From NCBI GenBank assembly GCA_023614405.1, contig CM042684.1, positions 466,559,650 through 466,623,649 on the forward strand: a DNA stretch of 64,000 bases, in the 5' to 3' direction. The number at the start of each line of letters is the position of its first letter. The stretch's first letter is position 1. This DNA is from Avena insularis. Its lineage: Eukaryota > Streptophyta > Magnoliopsida > Poales > Poaceae. Positions 21,651 to 32,996 of this stretch are shown here, in pieces. A program made the translations under genes and the position numbers. Under the pieces are notes generated by a model that searched no databases, was not told the DNA's origin, and saw nothing but the letters and a program-made list of their open reading frames with translations.

Positions 21651-22092
21651 TACTTATTTTCCCGTACAGATGCACCGACCTAATATCGTCCTTGTAATAT
21701 ATCAGTCGCAATGGTCAATGGTATGCATTTGGCGCCTCAAATGAATGGAGGCAATGGTTATGCTTAAGTCAATATGTCCATTTGTGCTTCTATGAGATTT
21801 CAGTTTTCTATATGTTCAAGTTTTTTATATTGAAGCTGCCCTCGGAACAATGTCTAATTTGCGCTGTAAATCTGTACAGTCAGCAATTGACCGAGCAGTT
21901 CTAGATCATTCGATCAGGCCTGACAAGTATGGGAACCATCGCAGGAAAATTCCCGAAGAGGGAGAGATCGATGAGCTCGCGCGCAGGCCTGGACAGAAGA
22001 CAGAACTGGATCGGCTACCTCGTTGTGCTTGTAGCGGCACGGCGGCACCGCAGGCACCGGCAGGCATGCTTCAAGTCGGCCGGTTGGTCACC

Positions 22093-22668
22093 TCACACGA
22101 TGACTACAGCGATCATCTCCGTCTCCGCGGGTTGCTGTGTCCGGCCGTCGCCCTTCGCGGGGAACCCCTCGATCACGGGCTGCCGGCACGTCGGGCAGGA
22201 GCCGTGGGACACGAGCCAGGCATCGACGCACCGGACGTGGAACCCGTGGCGGCACAACGGCAGCACCCGCACCTTCTCGCCGTCGACGAACTCGCCGAGG
22301 CAGATGGCGCAGACGTCGTCGATTACTTCCCCGCAGCCGTACACCTCCACGGGCAGGCTCCTCAGCGCGCGTCTCTTGATGCCGCCGCCCCCTCTGCGTG
22401 CCGCACGCGCCGAAGCTCCAGCCGCCTCGCCGTCAGCGGCCGCGGCCCCGCGGCCTCGGAACCTGAGCGCGCACCAAACCAGCGAGTTGAGCCCGATGGC
22501 GCAGAGCAGCGCCAAGAAGAGCGCTGCGAGGATGACCACCACGTTGGCGTCGAACGCCGAGTCGCCCCTCGCCGGCGCGCCTCCGCCGTGGGCGTTGGCT
22601 TGGTCGTGGAAGCCCAGCCCCGCAGCGACAATCGACGCCGCCGGTGCTTCCGAATCAGGACGACCCAT
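22093..22668 (-). CDS. ATL-type RING-H2 E3 ubiquitin ligase, intact
   Basis: 191 residues, no intron, as is usual for ATL genes. A hydrophobic segment at about 41-66 should anchor the protein in a membrane. A basic region with the ATL-type [11 protein letters not shown] follows at about 98-111 (a variant of the GLD motif). The RING-H2 spans 120-161 with all ligands: C120, C123, C139, H141, H144, C147, C158, C161, spacing C-x2-C-x15-C-x-H-x2-H-x2-C-x10-C-x2-C, and the E2-contacting W151. Proline sits two before the third cysteine as in ATLs. The protein would pass ubiquitin from an E2 to unknown targets at a membrane; many plant ATLs respond to defence elicitors, but nothing here shows the stimulus. 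The start at 22668 is shared with the pseudogene copy. Confidence 0.93.
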   Translation of the reverse strand: MGRPDSEAPAASIVAAGLGFHDQANAHGGGAPARGDSAFDANVVVILAALFLALLCAIGLNSLVWCALRFRGRGAAAADGEAAGASARAARRGGGGIKRRALRSLPVEVYGCGEVIDDVCAICLGEFVDGEKVRVLPLCRHGFHVRCVDAWLVSHGSCPTCRQPVIEGFPAKGDGRTQQPAETEMIAVVIV

Positions 22669-22810
22669 GGTTGATCAAGCTAGTCCGAAAGATGTCCACC
22701 ACCAAGCTCTGGACCAGAGTTCAGTTTGCCCCGGATGCTTCGAGTTATTCGGACTCGATCGATGCCTATGGTATCCGTATTTGTCTGGCATTCTCTGCTC
22801 TGTAGGTAGC

Positions 22811-22820
22811 GTATATATAG
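22811..22820 (-). promoter_or_regulatory. Probable TATA box of the ATL gene
   Basis: CTATATATAC on the minus strand lies about 143 bases upstream of the ATG, allowing a leader of about 110 bases. The pseudogene copy has lost this region, where homology breaks at about 4330. Confidence 0.65.
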
Positions 22821-22979
22821 ATGGAGTGGTCGCGGCGCCCACCATTGTCGTAGCACGAGTTACTTTGCAAAAGGGGGCACTCCGTCCGGCCCCAAGTGAG
22901 CTGTTGCAGGGACAGGGACACGCCCGCGGGTAGATAAATTCATCAGCTGATGGTGCGGCCGCGCATACACTTTTTTTGC

Positions 22980-23905
22980 AGGGGATGTCGGCAAGATACC
23001 AATTAAATCTGGTCTATGTAACAAACATACTATCCTAATGGTATCACGGGTCGAACAGCTAAAATGAAAGAAGAATTAAAAAAAAGAAAAGTCCTGCTAC
23101 ACTCCCTGTAATAGTACTAACACCGCCAAGACACCGAACGTCCAACTTTCCAAAACCGACGTCTCCAAAAATAAACAATACACAAGCATCGTCGCCGTTT
23201 TATCATAGATCATAAGTTTTCACTCTGCAGTAAGTTCTCGCTCACAAAGCAATATCTTCAACAAAGTCATTGGCACACATAATAAATTAAGGCCAGATCT
23301 TTTCATCCTTAAAAATAGGATTGTGAACTTCTCTTGTTTTGACGCCCCTACTTACAATACCATTGTTATGAGTCACCAATCATGAAGCCAATTCCACAAC
23401 GCCACAACGAATCTAGCCACCGTTGCTAGTCCTCAGATCATGGCTTCCATGGCAATCTCTGCCTCTAACTTGCCACGCGCACACACACATACGCCTTAGG
23501 ATCGATCTCCTTCTGAACACGAGCTTTTCTCGATGGCAACCACACCGATCATAGAGGAACATCTGATTGCAACGACGCCCCTACTTTGACACCATCAAAT
23601 GCTTGATGGAAAATTGAACAGGGCGGCATGGTTGGAGAGTGCGATAATGATGACGAAGAGTCGTGGCGATCGATGAGAATTGGACGTGAAAAATTGGATG
23701 GAGGGAGAAGGATGAAAGGCATGAGCCACGACTGCTAGAAAGGAAGAAAATAAATACCAAATGAGCTTCACGTCACACCGTAAGGCATGTAACATATTAC
23801 AAATGCACGAAATATGTTGAAAATTTTCCTATGGTCCAAGTATTTGATCTAGTGGAAAAGTATTATCCTTCTACTGCATAACTTTACTCGAATAGCCCAC
23901 TTATA
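22980..23905. other. Unassigned DNA upstream of the ATL gene
   Basis: Nothing coding is recognisable. The stretch around 23080-23620 (small dispersed CACCA/GCCACC words, ACACACAC at 23480) has the composition of a decayed minus-strand retroposon, but ends were not found. Confidence 0.35.
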
Positions 23906-24692
23906 AACTATGGGAAAAACAATTGTTGCCGAGGGCCATATCTTTGCCGACAGTTTTTTATCGGAGCCCTCGGCAAATGTGGCTGGTTGACTACGGCTAG
24001 GAAAATACCTCGGCAAATACATGACGTCGGCAAAGCAGTAGGTTTGCTGAGTGCTTATGCGGAGAGACCGTCGGCAAACACGACCGTAGGAAAACACCAA
24101 GCTTTGCCGAGGGCTGCCTTCGCCATAATAGGGTCATCGGCAAAGCGAACGCCCACGTGGCCGGCGTCCCGATAATAAGAGCAAGCCAGCGTCAACAGTT
24201 TGCCGAGGACACTGACGGGGTCCTAGGGAAACACATCATTTGCCGAGGGCTTCCACCGCGACCCTTGGTAAAGCATATTTTTCTCCATTTTATTTTATAC
24301 ATCATTGTAACGTGTCTAAAATTTATCTGAATGAACCCCAAAGGTTTTGAGAAGGTACCAACGATCACCACGTAGTTGCTTTCCCGAGGACAACCGTCGG
24401 CTAGCTCTCGGAAAAGCTCGCACGTGGCAGCTGCTGGTAGCACCCCGCTGGGACAACCGCTCTGGGTGCTATCTAGAGTTTTGCTGGTCTAGCCCTCAGC
24501 AAACCTCATGCTATGCCAACAACGGGGCATGGCCCTCGGCAAACCTCTAGACATCACCTAGCGGGCGAGTAAAAATCCGTAGGAAAACAAAATTGGTTTG
24601 CCGAGGGCCTCAACTCTATTGACCTATTTGCCAAGGGTTTAATCCTATTTGCCAAGTGTTTGTTCCCACGACGAAACCCCGATTCCTGTAGT
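23906..24692. mobile_element. Small CACTA-type (En/Spm) non-autonomous element
   Basis: The left end AACTATGGGAAAAACAATTG and the right end, inverted, AACTACAGGAATCGGGGTTT resemble CACTACAGGAA termini with a decayed first base. Between them is a subterminal array of TTTGCCGAGGGC / GCCCTCGGCAAA and variants on both strands, with at least ten recognisable copies; such arrays are transposase-binding sites in CACTA elements. No transposase. Flanking triplets ATA and TTA do not match exactly. Confidence 0.75.
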
Positions 24693-24696
24693 TTTA

Positions 24697-24848
24697 GAGA
24701 TGGCAGTTTAGAACCTCTAGGGTACCCTCGTTTTTAGTCTAGCATAAACAAATAAACTAGATTTTTCAAAAAAATCATGATTTATAAAAATTAGGTTCAT
24801 TTGTTTATACTAAAGAGGATAGAGGGTACTCTGGAGGTTATCCACTTC
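24697..24848. mobile_element. Stowaway-like MITE with TA duplication
   Basis: 152 bp. Left GAGATGGCAGTTTAGAACCT and right inverse GAAGTGGATAACCTCCAGAG, then shared GTACCCTC; flanked by TA at 24695-24696 and 24849-24850. Inner AAACAAAT/ATTTGTTT also pair. It abuts the CACTA element. Confidence 0.6.
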
Positions 24849-24929
24849 TACCCTTATGTAGTTTCATAAATTTACAACCTTCACCCGAATTGTACTTATA
24901 ATAAGTCACCACTAACCAGGTTTCAATAT

Positions 24930-25320
24930 CCGTGACTAAAAAACAAGCCCAAAGTACGGCATGCGAGCGCTAGTGGCACGAGGGTGAGTGTACGTGGTGC
25001 GCGTCCCCACAGTGTCCTAAAATAATACCAGTGCAAGAATGCCCTTATTTGCAACGAAAGAGTATGTTTACGTGCTGCTCGTCCCCACCATATGCACATC
25101 AAAAGAAGGGCAAAAGCGCGCACTTTGGTTTCCACTGGAAGAGTCTGAAGAAAAAGGGAAATATCGATCCCATCCATGCATAAGTTCCTCTTGCTTTCGC
25201 GTCTGTTTTGTACTATGTGAGGATCTGCTACAACATCCTACATGGCATGCATCGACTGACGCCGACCTGGAATGCATTTTTCTAGAAGAGCAGCCCATTG
25301 ATAGAGCATGGATGTGTAGT
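24930..25320. repeat. Duplicated intergenic block, copy D
   Basis: Similar to 31575-31990: shared GCGCTAGTGGC-like start, TACGTGGTGCGCGTCCCCAC, and CCTACATGGCAT...GACTGACGCCGACCTGG in the same order. Within the block TACGTG.TGC.CGTCCCCACC occurs twice (around 24990 and 25072). No gene seen. Confidence 0.65.
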
Positions 25321-25329
25321 TAACACCAG

Positions 25330-25860
25330 ACTCTGTGATATTTACCGCACAAAACACATAAACAAGAATTTTGTAGCTTAAGTTTTTGCACCTGGTCCAA
25401 AAATAAACAACTTAACCTCGTGAACATGTTATTTGACAGGCCGGGCTCACTGTTTTGCTCGTAGCATAACATGCCAAAATGTAAATGTTTGACAACAAAT
25501 ATATCCCCCAAAAGTTCTTTTGGCGCACGGGCATCGGTGATCCTTATTTAAAAAACAACTTTTTTATCTCTTAATAAAACATACCCATACATATAGATGT
25601 TTAGGATGTGTGGTGACATACACAAAAATGACAATCGTCGAAATAAAATGGGGTATTTTCTTGCCTGTTCAGATACAGGATTTTGTTATTTTTTATGTAG
25701 CATATAATGCGATGTATTATGCACCAAAACTCCACGTGTATGTACATGGCATGTGTATGCATGCCGATTTTTTAAGAATTTGCTTAAATTTTAAAATACA
25801 ATAAATTAAGCCGTAGACTGTGCTAGCTGTAAAAAAAACTTATTCCTTTATTTTGTGCAA
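25330..25860. other. Unassigned AT-rich DNA
   Basis: No gene, repeat unit or transposon end was recognised between the duplicated block and the Stowaway element. Confidence 0.4.
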
Positions 25861-25866
25861 CAAATA

Positions 25867-25992
25867 CTCCCTCCGATCCACATTAGTTGACTTAGATTTA
25901 TCTAGATTCGGATGTATCTACTACTAAAATAAGTCTAGATATATTCGAATGTAGACAAATTCAAGCCAACTAATATGGGTCAGAGAGAGTGC
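25867..25992. mobile_element. Stowaway MITE
   Basis: Starts CTCCCTCCGATCCACATTAG and ends with the inverse of CACTCTCTCTGACCCATATT, flanked by TA (25865-25866, 25993-25994). AGTTGACTTAGATTTATCTA pairs with the right arm, giving the usual full-length hairpin. Confidence 0.85.
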
Positions 25993-26426
25993 TAGTATCT
26001 TTTATAGGGTGCATGCATCCCACCCGTCGGCACACTCTGTGAGGTGGCGCTAATCTGGTGATATTCCACCGTCACCACAAGTACCAACTTATGTCTAGAA
26101 AAACAATGCAGATTAGTCAATAGAAGCTTCGCCGAGGGCTAGGAGCTACGCCGACGGCCAACGTCGGGGCCGTCGGCGTAGCCATCGTCCAGGCTAGCTC
26201 CTCTCCGCGGCCGTCGGCGTATCCTATGCTACGCCGACGGTTGCTCTCGGCGTAGCTATTTTTCCTTTCACCTCATTAAACTTTGAAAAATTATAACTAA
26301 ATCATTTTAATTTGGAAAAATATAAATAATATATTAAAATTTGCAGAAAAATAAGATCTATCTATATACACTCAAATATTACATATTTATAAAAAAATAT
26401 TAAGTGAAACATAAAACATTATATAT

Positions 26427-27800
26427 AGTTTAAAACAGGCATAAAAAATTTAAAAACGATCGAAACAAAGCGAAACCTTTGCGTGGTGTCATATTATGTG
26501 ACATAGTACAAGGAAAAATATCAAACGTGATATATTGATTATGTCTGAAAAACACCTTCACAAAATGACCTATCTCATTCGAGGTTTCTCGGCTTTCGAG
26601 TCAAATGACCAAAGTTATGGCTAGAATCAATGCATAGTTTATGATAATGTGCCTATATTATGCATACATGTGCATCATGGGATGACGAACAATGTTGCAG
26701 GAGGAAGTTTTCCTTTTCGTCGCACCAAAAAGCCATTTTTCATTTTCAGAGCACAAAAAACGGACGGTTTTATGAAGCAACCACCAAATGGCTAATTCAA
26801 AATGCTACCACCAAATTTTACAAAAATAATAGACGACCTTATATGGACAATGTCCCAACAGGGGGATCCGAAACCTTTCCGTCCACCCCTGGTGAAAAGG
26901 ATAAATTCCTGTCGAATCGGTAGGAAGTGGATCAGATATGAACTGCAGGTACATGATTCGATGCTCATGTTTTTTACAAAAATCATTTTAGGTTCACAAT
27001 ATGCTATTTTTATCAAAACTCCAATGCAAGTTTAGTGAGGCTCGGCCCCGAGCTAAGAATCTTTATGCCCGCCGTTCGACAAAGTTTGACGATAGTTTAA
27101 AACGGGCATAAAAAATTTAAAAACGATCGAAACAATGCGAAACCTTCGCGTGGTGTCATATTATGTGACATAGTTATAAGGAAAAAGATCAAACCTGGTA
27201 TATTAATTATGTCTGAAAAAAACCTTCATAAAATAACCTATCTTATTCGAGGTTTCTTTGCTTTCGGGTCAAATGACCAATGTTATGGCTAGAATCAAGG
27301 AATAGTTTATGATAATGTGCCAATATTGTGTATACATATGCATCATGGGATGGCGAACAATATTGCAGGAGGAAATTTTCCTTTTCGTCGCTCCCAAAGA
27401 CATTTTTTATTTTCTGAGCACAAAAATGGACGGTTTTGTGAAGCAACCACCAAATAGCTAATTCAAAATACTACCACCACATTTTACAAAAATACTAGAC
27501 CACCTTATATATACAATGTCTCAATAAGGGTATCCAAAACCTTCCCGTCCACCCCTGGTGAAAAAGATAAATTCCTGCCCGATCGGTAGGAAGTGGGTCA
27601 GGTATGAACTGCAGGTACATGATCCGATGCTCATTTTTTTTTTCAAAAATCATTTTTAGGTTTACAATATGCTATTTTATCAAAGATCCAATGCAAGTTT
27701 TCCTTTTTGTCGCACCAAAAAACCATTTTTCATATTCCCGGCGCAAAAAAGGGGGATTTTCTGAAGCAACCACCAAATAGCTAATTCAAAAACGAGGAGT
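26427..27800 (+). repeat. Tandem repeat, 667 bp period, two copies plus a partial third
   Basis: Copy 1 starts AGTTTAAAACAGGCATAAAA at 26427 and runs to about 27033; copy 2 starts AGTTTAAAACGGGCATAAAA at 27094 and runs to about 27705. A third partial copy (about 27697-27800) repeats the TTTTCCTTTTTGTCGCACCA...CCACCAAATAGCTAATTC part. Copies differ by scattered substitutions. No lasting frame crosses the copies; the two matching short frames are on opposite strands. Confidence 0.85.
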
Positions 27801-28015
27801 TTGTGATTAATTGATATGGATATCATATTTGGATTCGTATCATTTTTCTGATCAATTTAGACATATTATTTGTCGAATTCTGATTTACGGATTTAAAGAT
27901 ATTAATTATTCCATATTAAATAGAAAAATACAAAATAAATAAAATCATTATATTTTTATTTAAATTCAATAATATTTTTACTTATTCATTGTTGTTTACT
28001 TAAACTAGCATGGTG

Positions 28016-28035
28016 GCCCTCGCAATTGCGAGGGC
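28016..28035. other. Helitron terminal hairpin (perfect palindrome)
   Basis: GCCCTCGCAATTGCGAGGGC is fully self-complementary over 20 bases. It acts as the rolling-circle stop signal in Helitrons; the CTAG end lies seven bases further on. Confidence 0.85.
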
Positions 28036-30687
28036 ATCACGTTTAATTGTTTTTATAATGTTTTTTTATAAATTGATGATAAAATACCTTCATATATTCA
28101 TGGACTTAATATTATGTGATTCAAAGTAGTATATTATATAGCACCAATTATATATGCCAAATAGATGTCACATGCATTATACACTCTAATTGTATTTAAT
28201 TCCAAGGTGAAAGATTATTAAGATATTTCAAAAACACTACATTAATGGACATATGTGAAATTTGTACGTCAGATTAATTTGGTAGATACAATTGGAGTTT
28301 AAACGGTGAGCTAGCTTGTGGTTTTTATGTGATGCTACATTAGTATGCAGAAACTGATTTTTTTTTGAATACGGCTAAATATTTGTTGTCCCTTCATTTG
28401 CCATCAAAAGTGTTTTTTCTCAATAATATATACAACAGCTAAACATTTACAATTCTAGTTCTACATTTATCTCATATTTCTACCTTTCTTCCCTTCATTT
28501 GTCATATAAATACACTCCGTTCACATGTTTTGAAATACACAACGTCCTAGAAATGGCGAGTCTATAATATACAACTGGACCATTATTTACGTTATTATAG
28601 AAATTAGAATATAATTTTTATCTCAAATTTACTGATATTACTTTATATTGCAATGTTTAAATAATACATTATTCACACCAATAACAATAGAATTCTTTTA
28701 TTTTCCAACGGATGCAAGATTATATTTAACTATTTTAACTCTCTTCCTATAAATTCTACTATTCAATCAAGTCATTAAGTACTCTCGCTCACTTTTATAT
28801 TTCTTTTTATGTAACATGACAACACTTTCATGGACGACATAGTTCTAGCATCTTAATCAGTCTACATGATAAGGAACTCCATAAATATCCTCGCACATTT
28901 CCAATTTATGTAACCATTTTTTAATCATCTACATCACTGGAAAATCATAAGAATTATACATATATTTTCAAAATGTTACACTCAAAACGAATTTACTTCC
29001 AGTTGATGGCGATTTATAAAAATACTTTCTAAGAATTATAATCCCTCAAAGTAAACCAATCCTGATCCATTGGATATTTCTAAGATTATTTTGTATCATA
29101 TATACCTTTTCTTTTGAAGCAAATGCTATCACTTAATTCTCCTGATGACAACCTGATTTTTTATTATTGGTAATTATGTAGTGGTATCATTGGTCTACCT
29201 CAAGCAATCACTTTATGCTTTATAACCAACCATCGATTTTCCATGTCCATGCACATCTTTAACTCAATACCACTATGTTTCTCTTACTCCAATCGTGCCA
29301 ATGGGTTATGGTTGACCATGTTCTAGAGCTTGATGATGTTTATATATACGACATTTAACTAAACTATGATATGTTTGGCTTGTCAATAGTTTAAGCTATT
29401 TGTTATAGACTATTAAAAGCTTGATAAATCGTAGAAATATTTACGAAACTCCTAATGGTTTCAGGTGAAACTAATACGATCAATTGACCTTGATTTTTTA
29501 TTATGATGATTTCTTTAAATAAAATTGTCATAAGATGCTGGCTTGATCTTGATTACACATAGTTACAAATTTATTTATTTATGATATGTTAATAAAATAG
29601 GATCTGCTTGATTGATACATATTTTTTTCTTCTCCAAGAACTTATAACATGTATCTTCATCTAACATATTTTACTTCTTATGTCATCTTATTGTAAAGTA
29701 TTCTACCTTCATGTTATGGATAGTTAAAATTACAACTATATCTTTATAATTGCATGTTTGTGTGGAATAATGAATTTATATATGGGTTGGTACATATCAC
29801 ATTTTATATCGTATTATGCTTTGACTGCGTAATTGATAAATGCAAGAATTTACAGTCATTGAAGATTGAAGCAAGACTTTTAAAAATTTTCTATACGAAT
29901 AATCATTGCCTTGAGTATGTGACTATAATGAACATTAACAAATATATGTTTTCATGAGTTTGTATTTGCATTGAAGTTTGTGACGATACTATTTTCATAT
30001 GTTAGTGTAAAATTTATTGCCACATGAGCCATACTGAAAGGAGCCTAGCCACTTCTTTGACTAAGAGATTAGCTTCGCCTCGAACCCTTCTATGTACGCT
30101 TTACTTTTTGTTGAAAATAACTTGTTTTAATCTCCTCGAGTTTAATTGACTTTCAACAATTGTTAAAAGCTCCTGGAGGTGAGGGAAGCACTAATCAATC
30201 TCTAGACCGTTGTCTATGTAAGTTTTGTTATTGCATTTTTTGCAATAATGCCTTAGTGGTTAAGAAGGTGTGATCCAGAATAAATGTGTATTTGGCTTTT
30301 TCTTAATTCATCGTATTTTCATTTGGATCAACGTTTATCCAGAAGCATGGAACAGGTGGTTCTCATGGCTTGTCTTCTCGGTTTTTTTGCTGTAATTTGG
30401 TGATTTCGCCATAGAGGGATTGGACGGTCTGTCTTGTGAGGATTCTGTATTGGGAATCCTATTCTGTAGAGTCAATCACATTTTGAAAACCTTCGCGGTT
30501 AATTAAACTATTAAAAATTATATATTTTATTTATATGTATTTTGTTATATATATAGGTATGTATGTACATATAAAGTAGTCTAATCTTAGAGCCTCTTTC
30601 TGCCAATAGAACTCATGTTATGTACGTATCAAGCGATTTTTGTGTTAAGCTAGCTGCCATTACCATGGCCAATTTGCTTTTCATTTT

Positions 30688-30759
30688 GCTAGCTAGCTAG
30701 CTAGTCGACGTATTTAGCTAGCTGATCGATCTAATAACAAAGCTAGCTATAGCTAGCTC
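30688..30759. repeat. GCTA-rich simple repeat
   Basis: A run of GCTAGCTAGCTAGCTAG at 30688-30704, then scattered AGCTAGCT words to 30759. It is self-complementary and lies inside the Helitron. Confidence 0.8.
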
Positions 30760-31120
30760 ACGGACCTATACACGTCTTTTTTTTATATTGTCCTGTACAC
30801 GGCTTCTTATTACCATACACGGACATGACCGACGTGTCATGTCTTTCTTTTTTTAACCGTGTCATGTCTAAGATATGGCCGGTCAGGTCTAATATGTTAC
30901 ATAATCTGTGACTCTGATTAAATCTTAGCCGCAAATTATACATCTAACAGTCCAAATTATTATAGATGATGTGGATCAACCTCGTGCCTCGAAAAACATC
31001 CTTATATTGCTTTTAGTATATAATAGATAATTGTTTATAATTTCAAAAAATAAAAATATATGACATGATGATATAAGAGTTAATAGGATTGATATCATAG
31101 TATTGTCAACAATGTAAAAA

Positions 31121-31225
31121 CTGCATCGCGGGAACAGATTCTGAAGGAACAAAGAAGTTAAGCATGCTGGGGTTGGAGTAGTGCTAGGATGGATGACTGA
31201 CTGAGAAGTTTGACCAAGACTGCAA
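31121..31225 (+). pseudogene. 5S rRNA-like sequence in the CACTA right arm
   Basis: GAAGTTAAGCATGCTGGGG (from 31154) and GTAGTGCTAGGATGGATGAC (to about 31198) match the plant 5S rRNA core, including the box A and box C promoter positions. By eye about four in five bases agree over the best 57 (31154-31210). The first third of 5S is barely recognisable and the 3' end is lost. It is not a functional 5S gene: the stem I ends are absent and it stands alone. 5S-derived modules are known in other plant mobile elements such as Cassandra LTRs; no LTR is seen here. Confidence 0.7.
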
Positions 31226-32845
31226 TTTGACTTAAGATTAAGTGTTAAAATTGTTCCAAGTGGACGATTAATGAGTCAAACAATTAAAAAAATAGAGACA
31301 AAAAATTTGATTTTTTTTGTTGAAAATTACTTTTACAACCTGCCGTTAGGCTATGCCGACGGCCGATATGCCGAGGGCAGCCGTCGACGTAGCCTACGCC
31401 GACGGCTTTTTTATACGTCGATGGTCTTTGTGCGCTATGCCGAGAAAGACCTTTGCCGAGGAGCTACGCCGAGGGCAGCCCTCGGCGTAGCATACGCCAA
31501 CGGGGATCAGGGCTACGCGACAGATTTTAGCCCTCGGCGTACCGTGCAGTTCCTGTAGTGATAGATTGTTGGTAAAAACAGGCCATTGGACAGAAAATTT
31601 GCTCGCGCGTTAGTGGCGAGTGTGTGGGTATACGTGGTGCGTGTCCCCACCGCGTGTTATAAAAAACTTGAGCTAAAATTAAAAGGGCTCTGAACTTGCT
31701 GCTAGTGCTACCTGGGTGCCTATACGTGGTGTCCGTGCTATGTAAAAATTGAGCGGAGTCACAGTTACCGGGTGATGTTGAGGCACATGGTTGGTGCAGT
31801 TTTTTTCCTTTTCCATGTTTTCATGGATCGTGATTCGACCACCGATCAACCCGTCAGTCCGTAGGTGAAGTCTGTAAAACATCATTCCGTAGGTGTAGGA
31901 TTATCGTGCTGGTAACTGGATAAGACCTTGCAACAAGGCTCTCTCCCGTCCGTTGGCTTGAAAAGATATCCTACATGGCATTGTGACTGACGCCGACTGA
32001 CCTGGCAAGCCCTATGTGGGTTCCTAATCAAGTTGGCATCCATGTGGGCAGTTTATTAGCTTACGTTAGTGTCTCAGAGAGTGGCTAAGATGACAAGCAG
32101 ATAGATAGTGCGTGCACGCTCGAAAGCAGACAGTGATAGTTGCGACTCTGTTTTGATTATGTGCGCTTTCTAGGTATCTTGTATCCAAGCTTTCCTGGCG
32201 TTTTGGCCTGAGAGATTCGGAAGATACTAATCAGTTTTCTAAACGATCCAGAAAAGAGCGAATTACTTAGGTTATCCCTTCGTAAAGATACGCCAAGTAA
32301 CGAAACCTCAGAGTCAGAGGGGAAGAGAAAAAGTGCACCAAAGAAGGTTCAGTATGTTGTTCCGAGGCGTATATTTTATAACGATTTAGAGCAGAGTTGT
32401 TCAGGTATGCACTACTAGCTAGCTAATATCTTCCTAGTCACACACGCATGCACCAGCAAAGCAAATATCTTCTTCTGCAAATATCTTGCTATTAACATTG
32501 TGTTCTTTTTGTAAAACGATTAGAAAACAAGGTTAATATCTTGCTGTGTCAAATACTTTGTCTTAACACATTCTTATTTTTAGACCTTCGGTACAAGAGT
32601 TGTTCAGACTTGACCTTCTCCTAAAGTTGCACACTTGCACCAGCAACGCAAATATCTCCCGTTGTAAGTATGTTAGCACTTTGGACGAATAATACTTGTT
32701 TCTTAATGATTTAGAACAGTGTTATTTGGGTTATCTTTCCAGCAAACATGCACCGAACAAATATATGATCTAACCTGGCAATCCCATTGGCCCATGTTAT
32801 GCAGTGAATGGAGGTGGAGGACATGGTTCTACCCATATGCATGTA

Positions 32846-32996
32846 CTCCCTCTGTTCAGAAATATAAGACGTTTTTGGTTTGTGAATCGAATGTATCTAG
32901 ACATATTTTAGTGGATAGGTTCGTAGAGGTTTAGAGTGCATCTAGATACATTCATTTCAGAAAGCTAAAATGTCTTATATTTCTGAACGGAGGGAG
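32846..32996. mobile_element. Full-length Stowaway MITE
   Basis: 151 bp, CTCCCTCTGTTCAGAAATAT to the inverse CTCCCTCCGTTCAGAAATAT, flanked by TA (32844-32845 and 32997-32998). Copy B has ATGTAGCAGACTG at the same place, an uninterrupted site with a single TA. Confidence 0.93.

Larger units (their letters stand above)
18455..21890. repeat. Duplicated intergenic segment, copy B (3' side of the intact ATL gene)
   Basis: Colinear with 32100-33910 over blocks at 18480-18540, 18780-19350, 19350-19420, 19562-19675, 19740-19922, 20214-20365 and 21660-21890. Shared landmarks include GATACTAAT.AGTTTTCTAA, TTTAGAGCAGAG, GGCCCATGTTATGCA and AATGAATGGAGG. The gaps between blocks are the insertions listed separately. 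The segment contains no gene of its own. Confidence 0.8.
28005..31027 (-). mobile_element. Non-autonomous Helitron (3.0 kb)
   Basis: Read on the minus strand: 5' end A|TCTATTATATACTAAAAGC (31027 leftward) and 3' end a 20-base perfect hairpin (28016-28035), seven bases, then CTAG|T at 28005-28008. Start TC, end CTAG, hairpin just before the end and insertion between A (28004 side) and T (31028 side) meet all Helitron rules. No Rep/helicase frame is present, and no captured host exon was recognised; the body is about two-thirds AT. Nested in the CACTA element. Confidence 0.85.
26073..31560. mobile_element. CACTA-type element with internal repeat and nested Helitron
   Basis: The right end, inverted, is CACTACAGGAACTGCACGG (31542-31560). 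The right arm (31335-31560) and left arm (26130-26255) carry opposed CTACGCCGACGG / GCCGAGGGC subterminal motifs. The left end is taken as CACCACAAGTACC at 26073 and is less sure; flanking triplets CGT and ATA do not match. No transposase frame was recognised, so the element is non-autonomous. Its AT-rich interior holds a 667 bp repeat, a 3 kb Helitron and a 5S-like stretch. Confidence 0.65.

Noticed and set aside
21850..22933. Long plus-strand frames (274 and 334 codons) across the ATL gene
   Set aside because: They are GC-rich shadows of the minus-strand RING-H2 gene; their composition is Arg/Pro/Ala-rich and the minus strand explains the conservation.
26660..27446. Short frames in both copies of the 667 bp repeat
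   Set aside because: Frames are not conserved between the copies, so coding is unlikely.
31121..31225. Functional 5S rRNA gene
   Set aside because: The 5' third and the terminal stem are missing, divergence is about one base in five, and no tandem array or T-run terminator is present.
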